This document shows, in pieces, positions 31,501-38,723 of a stretch of DNA of 64,000 bases. Below the pieces are notes generated by a model, which was not told the DNA's origin, ran no database searches, and saw only the letters and a program-made list of their open reading frames with translations. This stretch comes from an uncultured Anaeroplasmataceae bacterium (GTDB lineage Bacteria > Bacillota_I > Bacilli_A > Acholeplasmatales > Anaeroplasmataceae), in NCBI GenBank assembly GCA_934229535.1, contig CAKQDS010000006.1, positions 10,855-74,854 of the forward strand, in the 5' to 3' direction. The position numbers were made by a program, and so were the translations under genes. The number at the start of each line of letters is the position of its first letter. The stretch's first letter is position 1.

Positions 31501-34111
31501 ATTCACCAAGCATAGCTTCATAAGATTCATAGCTTGCTACTAATTGAAGATTTTGACAAATGATTGCATTTTCATCATATTTCTTGCCATTTACCTTGTA
31601 GCCACTAAATACATAGCCTGCTGGTCCTTCAATAGGATCAAATGTTGTCTTACTACCAAAATCAACCTCTTTGAAATCATCTTCAGTAAATACACCATTA
31701 GCCATATGTCCAAAGCTTACTCTAACCTTATTATGAGTATCAGGAACATTCTTTAATGTATAATCATCTATGTTCCAGTCCTCTTCATTCCAGTTAATAG
31801 CTGAAAGGTCAGCTTTTGTTGAACCACAATTAATAATTTGTGAATTGTTAAAGCTTAATTCATTTGTTTTTGAATCAGCTTGACTTGTATAAATAGAATC
31901 AACTAGCTTAGCTAAGCTTATTGAGCTAATAACATATGATGTTGAATCAATATAGCCTACAAGTCCAGCCTTACTACCAGTTCTATATAATTGCAATTTT
32001 GAATTCTCAGTAACATATACTGAATTAATATTTGAACTACTTTGAACATAACCAGCTATGCCACCAACTAAATTACCACCATTTACTATAGCAGTAACCT
32101 TACAAGCATAGATTTCAGACTCACTAACATAACCAGCAAGTCCACCTATAACAGCTCTTTCAAGAAGATTTTGGTTCAAAGTGATTTCACCATTAACGCT
32201 AATACCATAAACTATAGCATTATCAATCATACCAGCAAATAAGCCTATATTTGCGTTGCTTGCTTTAGTACCTGTGATAACAACATTATCTAAAATTAAA
32301 TTTTTTACAACACTATTTTGATTTAAGGAACCAAAGAATCCAACATTCTTTAAACCATTGGTATTAATATTAACATTGCTTATCTTATGTGATGAGCCAT
32401 CAAATGAACCATTAAAGCCATTAACTGGTGTAAAATCACTAGTTAAGGTAATATCATTAGCTAGCTTATAGTAAGCTTCCTTATATATTACTCCGTTTCT
32501 TGAGTCCTGAGCATCAGAATTTACATATTTGCTGAAATATGTAACATCAAGATCATTTTCAAGTAAATAAGGGCTATCCTTAGTGCCATCTCCATTAAAT
32601 ACATATAACCAACGAGCAGTTAAGGTAATATCACCAGTAATAGCTGAAGCCTCAAAATTATATTCTCTTCCACTATTATACCAACCAACAAAATAATAAT
32701 GTGCTCTTGTAGGATCAGCAGGCTGTGTACCATATTTTCCATAACCAATTACCTGTTGTTCAATTGTGCTACCACCAGTTGTATTAAATTTCAAGAAATA
32801 TTTATAACGTGCAGTTAGAACCATATTTGTGGTAATAGGGGTATTTTCAAAATCAAAAATTTCGCCACTATAATACCATTCATCAAATGGATGTCCATAT
32901 TTATCTGCCTTATCAGCTGGTCTTGTTGCCAAATCACCCTCATGAACAACTATTTCTTCATAATCTGATTCAGAAAAAACTACATAATAATACTTATCCC
33001 ACTTAGCATATACAGTAATATTTTCTGTTATTGGCATTGTAGGGTCAAATTTTTCTTCCTTACCCTCAATGTACCATCCTAAAAACTTCCAATATTTTTC
33101 ATGTGAATAACCACTACTTGGACTAACAATATCAGAATTTGCTTGATATTGCTCATTAATATTTGTATTTTCCTTAGTAATAAAGGTAATAACCTTTTGA
33201 TTAGTCAATGAAGCATCAGGATTAAGGAATGTAACAGTATAACTATTTATCCATCTTGCTTCAAGACTAATTGCCTCTTTAACTGGTGTATCAAAATCAA
33301 ATCCTACATCAGTACCCTTAACATACCAGCCAACAAATGTTGCATTTTCTTTAGTTGGAGTCGCAGGCATTGTTGCTTTTCTTCCATACTCTACGCTTTG
33401 TGTTGCTACTAAAGACCCACCATTAGTATCAAAGGTTACATTGAACTTAGCAACCTTCCATCTTGCAACTAAAGTAATATTAGATGTAACAGGCTCAGTA
33501 AATGTATAAATTTTACCATTATATTGCCATGCTTCAAATTCGAAGCCTTCCTTGGTTGGAATAGTTGTTGGAGCACTACCAGTTTCATTTCTCTTTAAGC
33601 CTGTAATACTTTCAACATCGCTTCCACCATCTGTATTAAATCTAATTGTATATGTTTTATTATCAACGTCATAGCTTGCAACTAAAGTAACAGATTTAGT
33701 TATTGGTTTACTAAAATCAAATGCCTCACCATTATATTGCCATTCAATAAACTTATGACCAATTTTAATAGGATCAGCTGGCTTAGTAACCATTTTTCCA
33801 TCTTCTACGCTAATTGTTGTCTCACCAGCCATTTTTCCATCAAGTGGATCAAATGTTACACTAAATACTTCTTTGCTTGGCTCAGACGATGAAGTAGTTG
33901 AACTACTTGAAGAGCTTGATGTCGAAGTAGAGGTGCTGCTTGATGAACTGCTTGATGAGCTGCTTGATGAACTTGATGATTCACTAGAAACTTGCTCTTG
34001 TGATGAAGTAGTTGGCTTTTCTTTACCACATGAAGTAAGTCCTAAAGTTCCTAGCATTGCAAGTAAAACGATCATCGGTGTAAATCTAATTCTTACATTT
34101 TTCTTTTTCAT
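28559..34111 (-). CDS. Giant InlB-repeat/GLUG surface lipoprotein
   Basis: An 1850-residue lipoprotein (lipobox LTSC, Cys28) with a Ser/Thr-only linker at about residues 37-78. Six InlB B-repeat (Listeria-Bacteroides) modules follow at about 81-505, each ending in patterns like FDF..PIT..I.L.ARW, with a seventh at about 775-845. Between them, at about 530-720, lies a GLUG/beta-helix-like part (IGGLAGYV, VGGIAGYV, GFFGSL). The remaining 1000 residues are beta-rich, with many aromatic residues and recurring motifs such as WVxSxP and Y.F..DG.YKF, and I cannot assign them. The Shine-Dalgarno sequence before the ATG is poor (only TAGAATTT nearby), unlike its neighbours. It is likely an adhesin or glycan-binding protein; no catalytic motif is visible. 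Confidence 0.85.
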   Translation of the reverse strand: MKKKNVRIRFTPMIVLLAMLGTLGLTSCGKEKPTTSSQEQVSSESSSSSSSSSSSSSSSTSTSTSSSSSSSTTSSSEPSKEVFSVTFDPLDGKMAGETTISVEDGKMVTKPADPIKIGHKFIEWQYNGEAFDFSKPITKSVTLVASYDVDNKTYTIRFNTDGGSDVESITGLKRNETGSAPTTIPTKEGFEFEAWQYNGKIYTFTEPVTSNITLVARWKVAKFNVTFDTNGGSLVATQSVEYGRKATMPATPTKENATFVGWYVKGTDVGFDFDTPVKEAISLEARWINSYTVTFLNPDASLTNQKVITFITKENTNINEQYQANSDIVSPSSGYSHEKYWKFLGWYIEGKEEKFDPTMPITENITVYAKWDKYYYVVFSESDYEEIVVHEGDLATRPADKADKYGHPFDEWYYSGEIFDFENTPITTNMVLTARYKYFLKFNTTGGSTIEQQVIGYGKYGTQPADPTRAHYYFVGWYNSGREYNFEASAITGDITLTARWLYVFNGDGTKDSPYLLENDLDVTYFSKYVNSDAQDSRNGVIYKEAYYKLANDITLTSDFTPVNGFNGSFDGSSHKISNVNINTNGLKNVGFFGSLNQNSVVKNLILDNVVITGTKASNANIGLFAGMIDNAIVYGISVNGEITLNQNLLERAVIGGLAGYVSESEIYACKVTAIVNGGNLVGGIAGYVQSSSNINSVYVTENSKLQLYRTGSKAGLVGYIDSTSYVISSISLAKLVDSIYTSQADSKTNELSFNNSQIINCGSTKADLSAINWNEEDWNIDDYTLKNVPDTHNKVRVSFGHMANGVFTEDDFKEVDFGSKTTFDPIEGPAGYVFSGYKVNGKKYDENAIICQNLQLVASYESYEAMLGEWKYSDTQWVKLSVSASGSLMAQASVYNGLYDTTGSNFEKIGLTYKESKIEELQYVTYDSYGDASITGKFYNGVVLYFTSRFATVGSDEQEYRLYLQRVNVLGYDKAFMRLEHLNKNEWELTIDKMLTQNTGFTGYFVNKNNSSEKLLVKAPYIYDKTVYDSPVTYEAATATDKCSYNPFLYMGIKDHEDGVYGFTLLDSRGNSIAEYIYLEETGLVKIYDYDIAKEVSINLTESFEYMNARWFDEQGGWDYVYSDENTLDFNAKDPIHVYEMPTRNHKMSVDEEAHTITIDGATYPYEKTNNEQGVATLSFTDNEGTTYNFWADYEYNYLLGLSYSLTCQKKTADGVVSVEYWVNYDFLVNNTWVESAPEAKDKMNNIGEIKVTKTQIKVGNHDYVDYDYVFITDCDGIPGMEITTFSYMRFILDDTTYYVRQYKYTGYLMFYYEDPDNAGHLLSKRFEDLAGFKYWDKAYNGAWIATDQSDEISIDVPNKLVNNEAAFTYSWYIPTDADQEILGYNTRFYNRVIEFTLNGVEYQFRATYVRYGYGYLFSKQSDGTYKFVKEYFGRNVLDKLVGDWTYYTATSTETVTVKYTKGQGYKAIYNGEEMEASLAWNSYSALPVISYRVDNGEKIELIHLVYSGEYGYDLMYAYDYDSYEAVYDSSSDDMVYEYTTKYLYFKDTTIKSVIEQMSGTWTNGEMTVTIKSDEIYVTEPDFDPATLSIYYIYDLPNSLMDQYVVIMMGVDKDGNANYMFYYYHHYLSATHATSEETTTGGSLIKKEDTTVFYGDFVSQGINESHSFHFDGTNLSVDDKTFDTDYVTYGYAQLTDGRIVPYMTFDDIVDLNQTAMTAIIRQCTIYYIDGVLDLTLIDTYVTIGSVNGSIGITSYDKVINILEDEIFYDSNLISYNGLYEIKTPTGNVYLALNDGYVYINGVKTEASITLLADNSLQIVFEYANAKYYLTAGINAFGELVYSVYQLQEL

Positions 34112-34314
34112 TTTTAAATTCTAGGGGACATAAAGTCCTTTACTGCCTTTCTTCAAAATGTTTACAACTTATACATATTTGTTCAAAAAGATAGTAATTC
34201 AAAATTATTTAAATTCTTTCTCTAAATTTTTTCGAAATTGGTATGCATTTGGGCAAATACATATAAATCGTTAAAAAACTATAAAATCCTAATCATCATA
34301 TTTTTAATTTGTAA

Positions 34315-34356
34315 AAATGTGGGCGTATTTCTTACAAATGTGGGCGAAATATGGCG
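34315..34356. repeat. Direct repeats upstream of the giant lipoprotein gene
   Basis: AAATGTGGGCG occurs at 34315-34325 and 34336-34346, exactly 21 bases (two helical turns) apart, followed by the variant AAATATGGCG at 34347-34356. Helically phased repeats in a promoter region suggest cooperative binding of a regulator. Confidence 0.45.
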
Positions 34357-34511
34357 AATTATGTGATTTTTTAAAGTTTGATGACATTATAGCACCATTT
34401 TGTTTAATATTCAACAAAATTACATAAACAATAAACAATAAAAGCGCTTTTTCTTTTAAAAAAATATCGTTTTTTAGATACATTTTGAATTTTAACCGAA
34501 TTTTATTCGGC

Positions 34512-34558
34512 AAAGAAAAACAGGTGCTTGGTCATTATGCTCAAACGCCTGTTTTTTT
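34512..34558 (-). terminator. Rho-independent terminator of the M42 peptidase gene
   Basis: On the minus strand AAAACAGG...CCTGTTTT closes a long imperfect stem that continues inward (GTTTG with CAAGC), and the 3' arm runs into TTTTTC. It lies about 15 bases after the stop codon. Confidence 0.8.
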
Positions 34559-34572
34559 TATTAAATTTAATT

Positions 34573-35649
34573 TTAATTATGCCAAATTTCTTCTACAGTT
34601 TTAGTATCAAGCCTCTTAATAACCTCAGTCATAAGCTTAACTGCATTTTCATAATCATCACGATAAATCATTGATGTTTGAGAATGAATATAACGAGAAG
34701 GAATTCCGATAAATAATGTAGGAGCACCACTCTTCATCTGACTTATTCTAGCGCCATCAGTTCCACCAGCCTTTAAAACAGTAACCTGGTAAGGAATTTT
34801 ACATTCTTCTGCTACAGATACAACAAAATCAAATAAGGCACGATGTCCAAGCATACCACTATCCATCAAATGAATTTGAGGGCCTTTTCCAAATTCAAAC
34901 CCATCCTTATCTCCACCACCTGGATAATCATTAGCTAAGGATACATCAAAAGCAAAGCCAATTTTTGGAGATGCAATATAGGCAGTTGTTTGAGCTCCTC
35001 TACATCCAACCTCCTCTTGAACACTTCCACTTCCAGCATAAATATTAGGTGTTCCAGATTCATGAAGATTTTTCATAATCTCTAAAACCATTGCACAGCC
35101 AATACGACAATCCCAAGCTTTAGCAAGTAAATGCTTTTGATCCTTGCCTAAAACCTTGAATTCTTGATATGGAGTAACCATATCACCAATTCTTACACCC
35201 ATTTCCATTGCTTCATCCTTTGAAGTTGCACCTATATCAACAAATGCACCTTCAAAAAATTTTCTTCTATCCTCCATAGGATTTCCCCCACTATGAGGAG
35301 GATTTGCCCCAACAACACCATGAAGTTCGCCTGTCTTAGTAGTAACAACAACCTCATGAGCAGCAACTACAGCTGGATTCCATCCTCCAAGAGGAGTAAT
35401 TGCTAAAAAGCCATCAGGCTTAATGCCACTAACCATAAATCCAACCTCATCCATATGTCCATCACACATAATAACTGGGCCATTAGGGTCTCCTTTTACA
35501 AAGCCAACTAAACCACCCTGACCATCATAGCAGACTTCATCAGCATATTTGCTCATTTTTTCAGCCATATATTTTTTTACATTGCCTTCATGACCAGGCA
35601 CACCGTTTATATCGGTAATTTCTTTTAAAAATTCTAAAGTTTTATCCAT
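34573..35649 (-). CDS. M42 family glutamyl-type aminopeptidase
   Basis: A 358-residue cytoplasmic metallo-aminopeptidase of the M42 (PepA/FrvX/YsdC) family, at normal length. Metal and catalytic motifs are visible in order: CDGHMDEVGF (His and catalytic Asp), AWDCRIGC (bridging Asp), QEEVGCRGAQT (catalytic and metal Glu), AFDVSLANDYPG (Asp) and RYIHSQTSM (His). These enzymes form tetrahedral assemblies that remove N-terminal residues from short peptides. Next to a secreted-protease and peptide-uptake locus, it would finish the breakdown of imported peptides. It has its own promoter (35682-35710) and terminator, so it is not in the same transcript. Confidence 0.93.
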   Translation of the reverse strand: MDKTLEFLKEITDINGVPGHEGNVKKYMAEKMSKYADEVCYDGQGGLVGFVKGDPNGPVIMCDGHMDEVGFMVSGIKPDGFLAITPLGGWNPAVVAAHEVVVTTKTGELHGVVGANPPHSGGNPMEDRRKFFEGAFVDIGATSKDEAMEMGVRIGDMVTPYQEFKVLGKDQKHLLAKAWDCRIGCAMVLEIMKNLHESGTPNIYAGSGSVQEEVGCRGAQTTAYIASPKIGFAFDVSLANDYPGGGDKDGFEFGKGPQIHLMDSGMLGHRALFDFVVSVAEECKIPYQVTVLKAGGTDGARISQMKSGAPTLFIGIPSRYIHSQTSMIYRDDYENAVKLMTEVIKRLDTKTVEEIWHN

Positions 35650-35681
35650 AATTTTAACCTTCCTTTATTTATTTTAAGGAA

Positions 35682-35710
35682 ATTTTATCACACTTTCAAT
35701 ACAATTGCAA
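35682..35710 (-). promoter_or_regulatory. Promoter of the M42 peptidase gene
   Basis: TTGCAA (35710-35705) and TAAAAT (35687-35682) on the minus strand with a 17-base spacer, 33 bases before the ATG and just downstream of the terminator of the structured RNA gene. Confidence 0.65.
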
Positions 35711-35771
35711 ATTATTTGCATATTTTTATAAAACAAAGAATAAAATTTGACTTTTGTTTAATATAAGCAAC

Positions 35772-35801
35772 AAAAAAAGGTTTATCTCACGACAAACCTT
35801 T
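35772..35801 (-). terminator. Terminator of the structured RNA gene
   Basis: AAAGGTTT and its complement AAACCTTT form an eight-base stem with a ten-base loop, followed on the minus strand by seven T residues. Confidence 0.85.
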
Positions 35802-35958
35802 ATAAGCCACTAGGAAGCCCAGTGAAGAACATAAGTCTTCAAAGGTAGGATTCTCTCTTAGTAACTAATTAGGATTCCTATTTAAAATAGGCATTCACAC
35901 ATAATTTCCTCTCAAATCCCATAAATTTTAGTTTGGGTTCCACGGCTTCTTCCTAGTT
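35772..35958 (-). ncRNA. Free-standing structured RNA, possibly 6S RNA
   Basis: About 187 bases with an independent promoter upstream and a terminator at the end, and no open frame with a ribosome-binding site. The predicted 5' end (near 35958) forms a perfect nine-base closing stem, ACTAGGAAG (minus strand 35957-35949), with CTTCCTAGT (35817-35809) near the 3' end. Inside are smaller hairpins: CCTATTT with AAATAGG, GAAGA with TCTTC, and CCCA with TGGG. Closed ends, an interrupted long stem, a length of about 190 and a strong promoter fit 6S RNA, the RNA polymerase regulator, but I cannot match its primary sequence from memory. The alternatives SRP RNA and T-box lack their hallmark motifs. 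Confidence 0.55.
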
Positions 35959-35964
35959 AATTAT

Positions 35965-35993
35965 ATATTATCATATTACTAGTGTTTTGTCAA
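35965..35993 (-). promoter_or_regulatory. Promoter of the structured RNA gene
   Basis: A consensus TTGACA (35993-35988) and TAATAT (35970-35965) on the minus strand with a 17-base spacer. The expected start, seven bases on, coincides with the 5' arm of the RNA's closing stem. Confidence 0.8.
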
Positions 35994-36003
35994 TATAAGC
36001 CTA

Positions 36004-36324
36004 CTATGAGAAAGAAATAATCAATGTAATAATAGCAACCAAAACAAATAACAAACCTACAATTTTCATAACCTTATCGCCATTAGGATCACCATTTGAT
36101 GATTGATTAATGTATGGTAAAGTAAATGCAACACTACCCATCAATGTCAAGCCAATAGGCGTTAGAAAATGTCTATTAAAATATGGTAGCTCTGAACCCT
36201 CAGGTAATTTCCAGCTCATTAACATATTAGTTAAAAATAAAGTGATTATTGCAATGCATGCGATTGTATCATATATTTTTAAAATTCTAATTTGCTTAGG
36301 AAGCTTCTTTTCATTATTTTTCAT
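36004..36324 (-). CDS. Small membrane protein of unknown function
   Basis: A 106-residue protein with a Lys-rich N-terminus and about three membrane spans (roughly residues 17-37, 55-72 and 84-104), with an acidic and polar loop (NQSSNGDPNGDK) between the last two. GAGGT lies upstream of the ATG at 36324. It lies downstream of rplT but beyond that operon's terminator, and a TATAAT at 36349-36344 could serve it. The -35 region of the structured RNA promoter begins just past its stop codon. I recognise no family. Confidence 0.65.
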   Translation of the reverse strand: MKNNEKKLPKQIRILKIYDTIACIAIITLFLTNMLMSWKLPEGSELPYFNRHFLTPIGLTLMGSVAFTLPYINQSSNGDPNGDKVMKIVGLLFVLVAIITLIISFS

Positions 36325-36360
36325 CTAAATATACCTCATAATCATTATAAAACATTTAAG

Positions 36361-36390
36361 AAAAAAAGAAAAGCACAAAAGTGCTTTTTT
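36361..36390 (-). terminator. Terminator of the infC-rpmI-rplT operon
   Basis: AAAAGCAC and GTGCTTTT form an eight-base stem with a four-base loop just after the rplT stop codon; the minus-strand 3' side is T-rich (CTTTTTTT). Confidence 0.85.
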
Positions 36391-36395
36391 AATTA

Positions 36396-37028
36396 TTATT
36401 GTAAAGCAGCAATTAAGTCAGCTTTCTTCATTGCAGAAATACCCTTAACGCCTTTTTCCTTTGCCATTGCCTTTAATTCAGCAACAGTTAATGATTCTAA
36501 ATCAACGCTCTTAGTTTCCTCTACAACTTTTTCCTCTTGAGCAGGAGCTTCAACTGGTGCTTCTTCTACATTTTGAGTATTTTTAGCAATTTCAGCTTGA
36601 GCCTTTGCAGCACGCTCAGCCTTAGGAGCTGGTTTAACGAAGATTACTTCTTCCTTAACAGTTTCCTTCTTATTAGCTAAAGCATTCTTGCTAGCTTCGC
36701 ATAATTTTGTAAATGTTGCAGCATCATTAATAGCCATTTCAGAAAGCATCTTACGGTTAACTTCGATACCAGCAAGTGCTAAACCATTAATAAATTGAGA
36801 ATATTTCATTCCATTTAACTTACAAGCAGCATTAATACGAGAAATCCAAAGCTTACGGAAATCACGCTTCTTAGTCTTTCTATCACGATAAGCAAATGCA
36901 AGTGAACGCATTACTTGCTCATGAGCTGTTCTATATAATGTATGTTTTGAACCATAATAGCCCTTTGCTAATTTTAAAACGGCCTTACGTCTTCTACGTG
37001 TTACATATCCACCTTTAACTCTTGGCAT
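36396..37028 (-). CDS. rplT: Ribosomal protein L20 with C-terminal Rho_N/SAP-like extension
   Basis: Residues 1 to about 118 are a complete L20 (MPRVKGGYVTRRRRKAVLKL, GYYGSKHTLYRTA, FRKLWISRINAACK), which binds 23S rRNA early in large-subunit assembly and often represses its own operon. Ordinary L20 stops there; this one continues to 210 residues. The extra part is an Ala/Glu/Pro/Lys-rich linker (about 120-175) and then a small helical module ending SLTVAELKAMAKEKGVKG...KKADLIAAL, matching the Rho N-terminal/SAP-like fold that binds nucleic acid. The frame is continuous with no stop between the parts. AGGAGG precedes the start. The role of the tail is unknown. Confidence 0.93.
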   Translation of the reverse strand: MPRVKGGYVTRRRRKAVLKLAKGYYGSKHTLYRTAHEQVMRSLAFAYRDRKTKKRDFRKLWISRINAACKLNGMKYSQFINGLALAGIEVNRKMLSEMAINDAATFTKLCEASKNALANKKETVKEEVIFVKPAPKAERAAKAQAEIAKNTQNVEEAPVEAPAQEEKVVEETKSVDLESLTVAELKAMAKEKGVKGISAMKKADLIAALQ

Positions 37029-37046
37029 ATTTCTTTACCTCCTAAA

Positions 37047-37247
37047 TTACATTAAGTTGCTAACTAATGATTTAATACGTTTAACATCAGTTGCATCTAC
37101 AGTTGTTGTTTTACTTAAATTTTTGTTTTGTTTGTGGCTCTTATTAGTCTTTAAATGTCCTGTATAAGAATGACCACGAGTAATTTTACCAGTTGCTGTA
37201 ACTTTTACTCTCTTTTTTAATCCACTATGTGTTTTAGCCTTTGGCAT
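37047..37247 (-). CDS. rpmI: Ribosomal protein L35
   Basis: A 66-residue basic protein of standard length with the family hallmarks MPKAKTHSGLKKRVKVT near the start and the GHLKTNKSHKQNKNL region in the middle. The AAGGAG site is well spaced. It sits between infC (18 bases upstream) and rplT (18 bases downstream) as in most bacteria, and is a component of the large ribosomal subunit. Confidence 0.95.
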   Translation of the reverse strand: MPKAKTHSGLKKRVKVTATGKITRGHSYTGHLKTNKSHKQNKNLSKTTTVDATDVKRIKSLVSNLM

Positions 37248-37265
37248 TTTAATTCACTCCTTAAA

Positions 37266-37802
37266 TTATTTTTCTGATTTTGGTGCGACTATCGCAAATA
37301 ATATTTTTCCGTCAAGCTTTACTGGAGTTTCACAAACTGAAACTTCCTTTAATGCTTCTACAAAACGCTCAACAACCTCTTTACAAAGATCCTGGCGTGT
37401 CATCATACGTCCATAAAGTCTTAAAGAGATTTTAACCTTATTTCCCTTAGTTAAAATTGTTTGAGCCTTTCGTACTTTTGTATCAAAGTCATGCTTTTCA
37501 ATCGTTGGGCTAAGTTGAATTTCTTGAACAACTACTACCTTTTGATTCTTTTTCATTTCTTTTAGTTTCTTTTGCTGTTCAAAACGATAGCGAGAATAAT
37601 CCATCATCTTTGCAACAGCTGGATTTGAATCAGGTGAAACTAAAACTAGATCCATATTTCTATCATATGCAGCATTAAGGGCAGCATTTCTAGATAGTAC
37701 CCCAAGCTTCTCGCCAGTATCAGTAATTACTAGCATTTCTTTTACTCTTATAGCCTCATTAACGATATCCTCAATTGGCTTTTTTACTTGCTTATTAATA
37801 AT
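37266..37802 (-). CDS. infC: Translation initiation factor IF-3 with AUU start codon
   Basis: A 178-residue protein when read from the ATT at 37802. The frame is open from there through KQVKKPIEDIVNEAIRVKEM, which supplies the N-terminal domain start; the first in-frame ATG (37736) would cut off about 22 conserved residues. GGAGG lies seven bases before the ATT, while no good site precedes the ATG. Family motifs: DLVLVSPDSNPAVAKMMDYS, EQQKKLKEMKKNQK and the C-terminal KVKISLRLYGRMMTRQ. AUU starts on infC are a known device by which IF-3 limits its own synthesis. It prevents premature subunit joining and checks the initiator tRNA. Confidence 0.93.
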   Translation of the reverse strand: MINKQVKKPIEDIVNEAIRVKEMLVITDTGEKLGVLSRNAALNAAYDRNMDLVLVSPDSNPAVAKMMDYSRYRFEQQKKLKEMKKNQKVVVVQEIQLSPTIEKHDFDTKVRKAQTILTKGNKVKISLRLYGRMMTRQDLCKEVVERFVEALKEVSVCETPVKLDGKILFAIVAPKSEK

Positions 37803-37949
37803 TCCTACACCTCCAACACGTCTTAAACAAACAAAAAGGATGCCAAAAACATCCTTAAAATAACAATAATCATTTATTGTGCTTTCTGCCTACTAATATT
37901 CTCAATCAGGCGAGAACGGATGTTCTTCTTCCACTTATTCATTTACAAC
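37803..37949 (-). promoter_or_regulatory. Leader of infC-rpmI-rplT, likely L20-leader-type attenuator
   Basis: About 147 bases of untranslated leader between the promoter and infC. Its 3' part holds an intrinsic terminator (37831-37856), and its 5' part is structured (for example GAGAACGG and the CTCGCCTGATTGAG region). In Bacillota this operon is commonly controlled by L20 binding to such a leader and triggering termination; the position and terminator fit, but the L20-binding structure was not modelled. Confidence 0.6.
37831..37856 (-). terminator. Attenuator terminator in the infC leader
   Basis: AAGGATG and CATCCTT form a seven-base stem with a seven-base loop, followed on the minus strand by TTTGTTTGTTT, ending about 20 bases before the infC ribosome-binding site. 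Confidence 0.75.
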
Positions 37950-37955
37950 ATAGTA

Positions 37956-37984
37956 ATTTTACACTATTTCATTATGAATGTCAA
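37956..37984 (-). promoter_or_regulatory. Promoter of infC-rpmI-rplT
   Basis: A perfect TTGACA (37984-37979) and TAAAAT (37961-37956) on the minus strand with a 17-base spacer. Confidence 0.85.
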
Positions 37985-38003
37985 TACATTTTTAAACAAA
38001 ATA

Positions 38004-38723
38004 TCAAGAATTGTTAAATTTCCTATTTTTATATATAACTAATCCTAAAACAAATAAAATTATTGTTTCTATTAAAACATATATGTATCCATAATAAAAA
38101 AAATGATTTTTTTTCACGCAAATTGTAGGATAAAACAAACTAATTATTTTACACATTTCCTCCGATACATCACTTAGTATTTTTAGACCAAAGGCACTAA
38201 TAAAGAATAAAAATGCTGATAAAAAGCTTTTAAATAAATTAATGAAAATTTCCCCTAAGCATAACAAATAAATTGCATTTAATAAATATGCTAGCATCAA
38301 CAGCAAATCAGCTAATGACAACTTATAATCCTTATAAATCAATAATGGATATATTTCATAAAATAAGAATTCAATAATCAAAATTAAACTTAGAAACAAT
38401 AAATGACTACCTAATTTAGCAGCATATATTTTATTTTTTCCTTCATTTACAATAAATAAAATGTCATACTTTTCAGTTGTAAAGCAATCATTTGCAATTA
38501 AAAAACTAATTAATGCTATATTGATTACAACCATATAAAATGAAACATTATTTTTATATTCTGCCAAATACATTTTATAGTTTGCTAGATATTCAAAGTT
38601 ACCCATTGGCTTATCTATGCTCAGATAAAAAATCATCCCACACATAAGTGTAGCTAAAAATACTAAAATTATGTTTATTTTATTTATCTCATTAAACAAA
38701 TACAATTTAATTAATCTCTTCAT
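38004..38723 (-). CDS. ABC transporter permease, last gene of exported-protein operon
   Basis: A 239-residue hydrophobic protein with about six membrane spans and short loops, as in ABC-2-type permeases whose ATPase is encoded separately. The start ATG at 38723 has AGGAAG seven bases upstream and overlaps the end of the ATPase gene by 17 bases, so the pair is coupled. The segment NDCFTTEKYDILFIVNEGKNKIYAAKLGSHLL looks like the conserved cytoplasmic stretch of permeases that remodel or export. The stop lies 20 bases before the infC promoter. It could export or give self-protection against the proteins encoded upstream. Confidence 0.75.
   Translation of the reverse strand: MKRLIKLYLFNEINKINIILVFLATLMCGMIFYLSIDKPMGNFEYLANYKMYLAEYKNNVSFYMVVINIALISFLIANDCFTTEKYDILFIVNEGKNKIYAAKLGSHLLFLSLILIIEFLFYEIYPLLIYKDYKLSLADLLLMLAYLLNAIYLLCLGEIFINLFKSFLSAFLFFISAFGLKILSDVSEEMCKIISLFYPTICVKKNHFFYYGYIYVLIETIILFVLGLVIYKNRKFNNS

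Larger units (their letters stand above)
34112..34572. other. Intergenic region, AT-rich, with short direct repeats
   Basis: About 460 bases without a supported gene, between the M42 peptidase and the giant lipoprotein. It holds the repeats at 34315-34356, an ATTTGGGCAAAT inverted repeat near 34248-34259, and the peptidase terminator. A 69-codon minus-strand frame here has no ribosome-binding site and runs into the terminator, so I do not call it. Confidence 0.6.

Noticed and set aside
33873..34124. An 83-codon plus-strand frame
   Set aside because: It is the antisense of the Ser-rich linker, and its Leu/Glu/Asp pattern follows from that repetition.
34304..34513. A 69-codon minus-strand frame upstream of the giant lipoprotein
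   Set aside because: No ribosome-binding site, no family resemblance, and it runs through the M42 terminator region and the direct repeats.
35772..35958. SRP RNA or T-box as the identity of the structured RNA
   Set aside because: The conserved SRP GGUCAGG...GGAAGCAGCC core and the T-box signature are absent.
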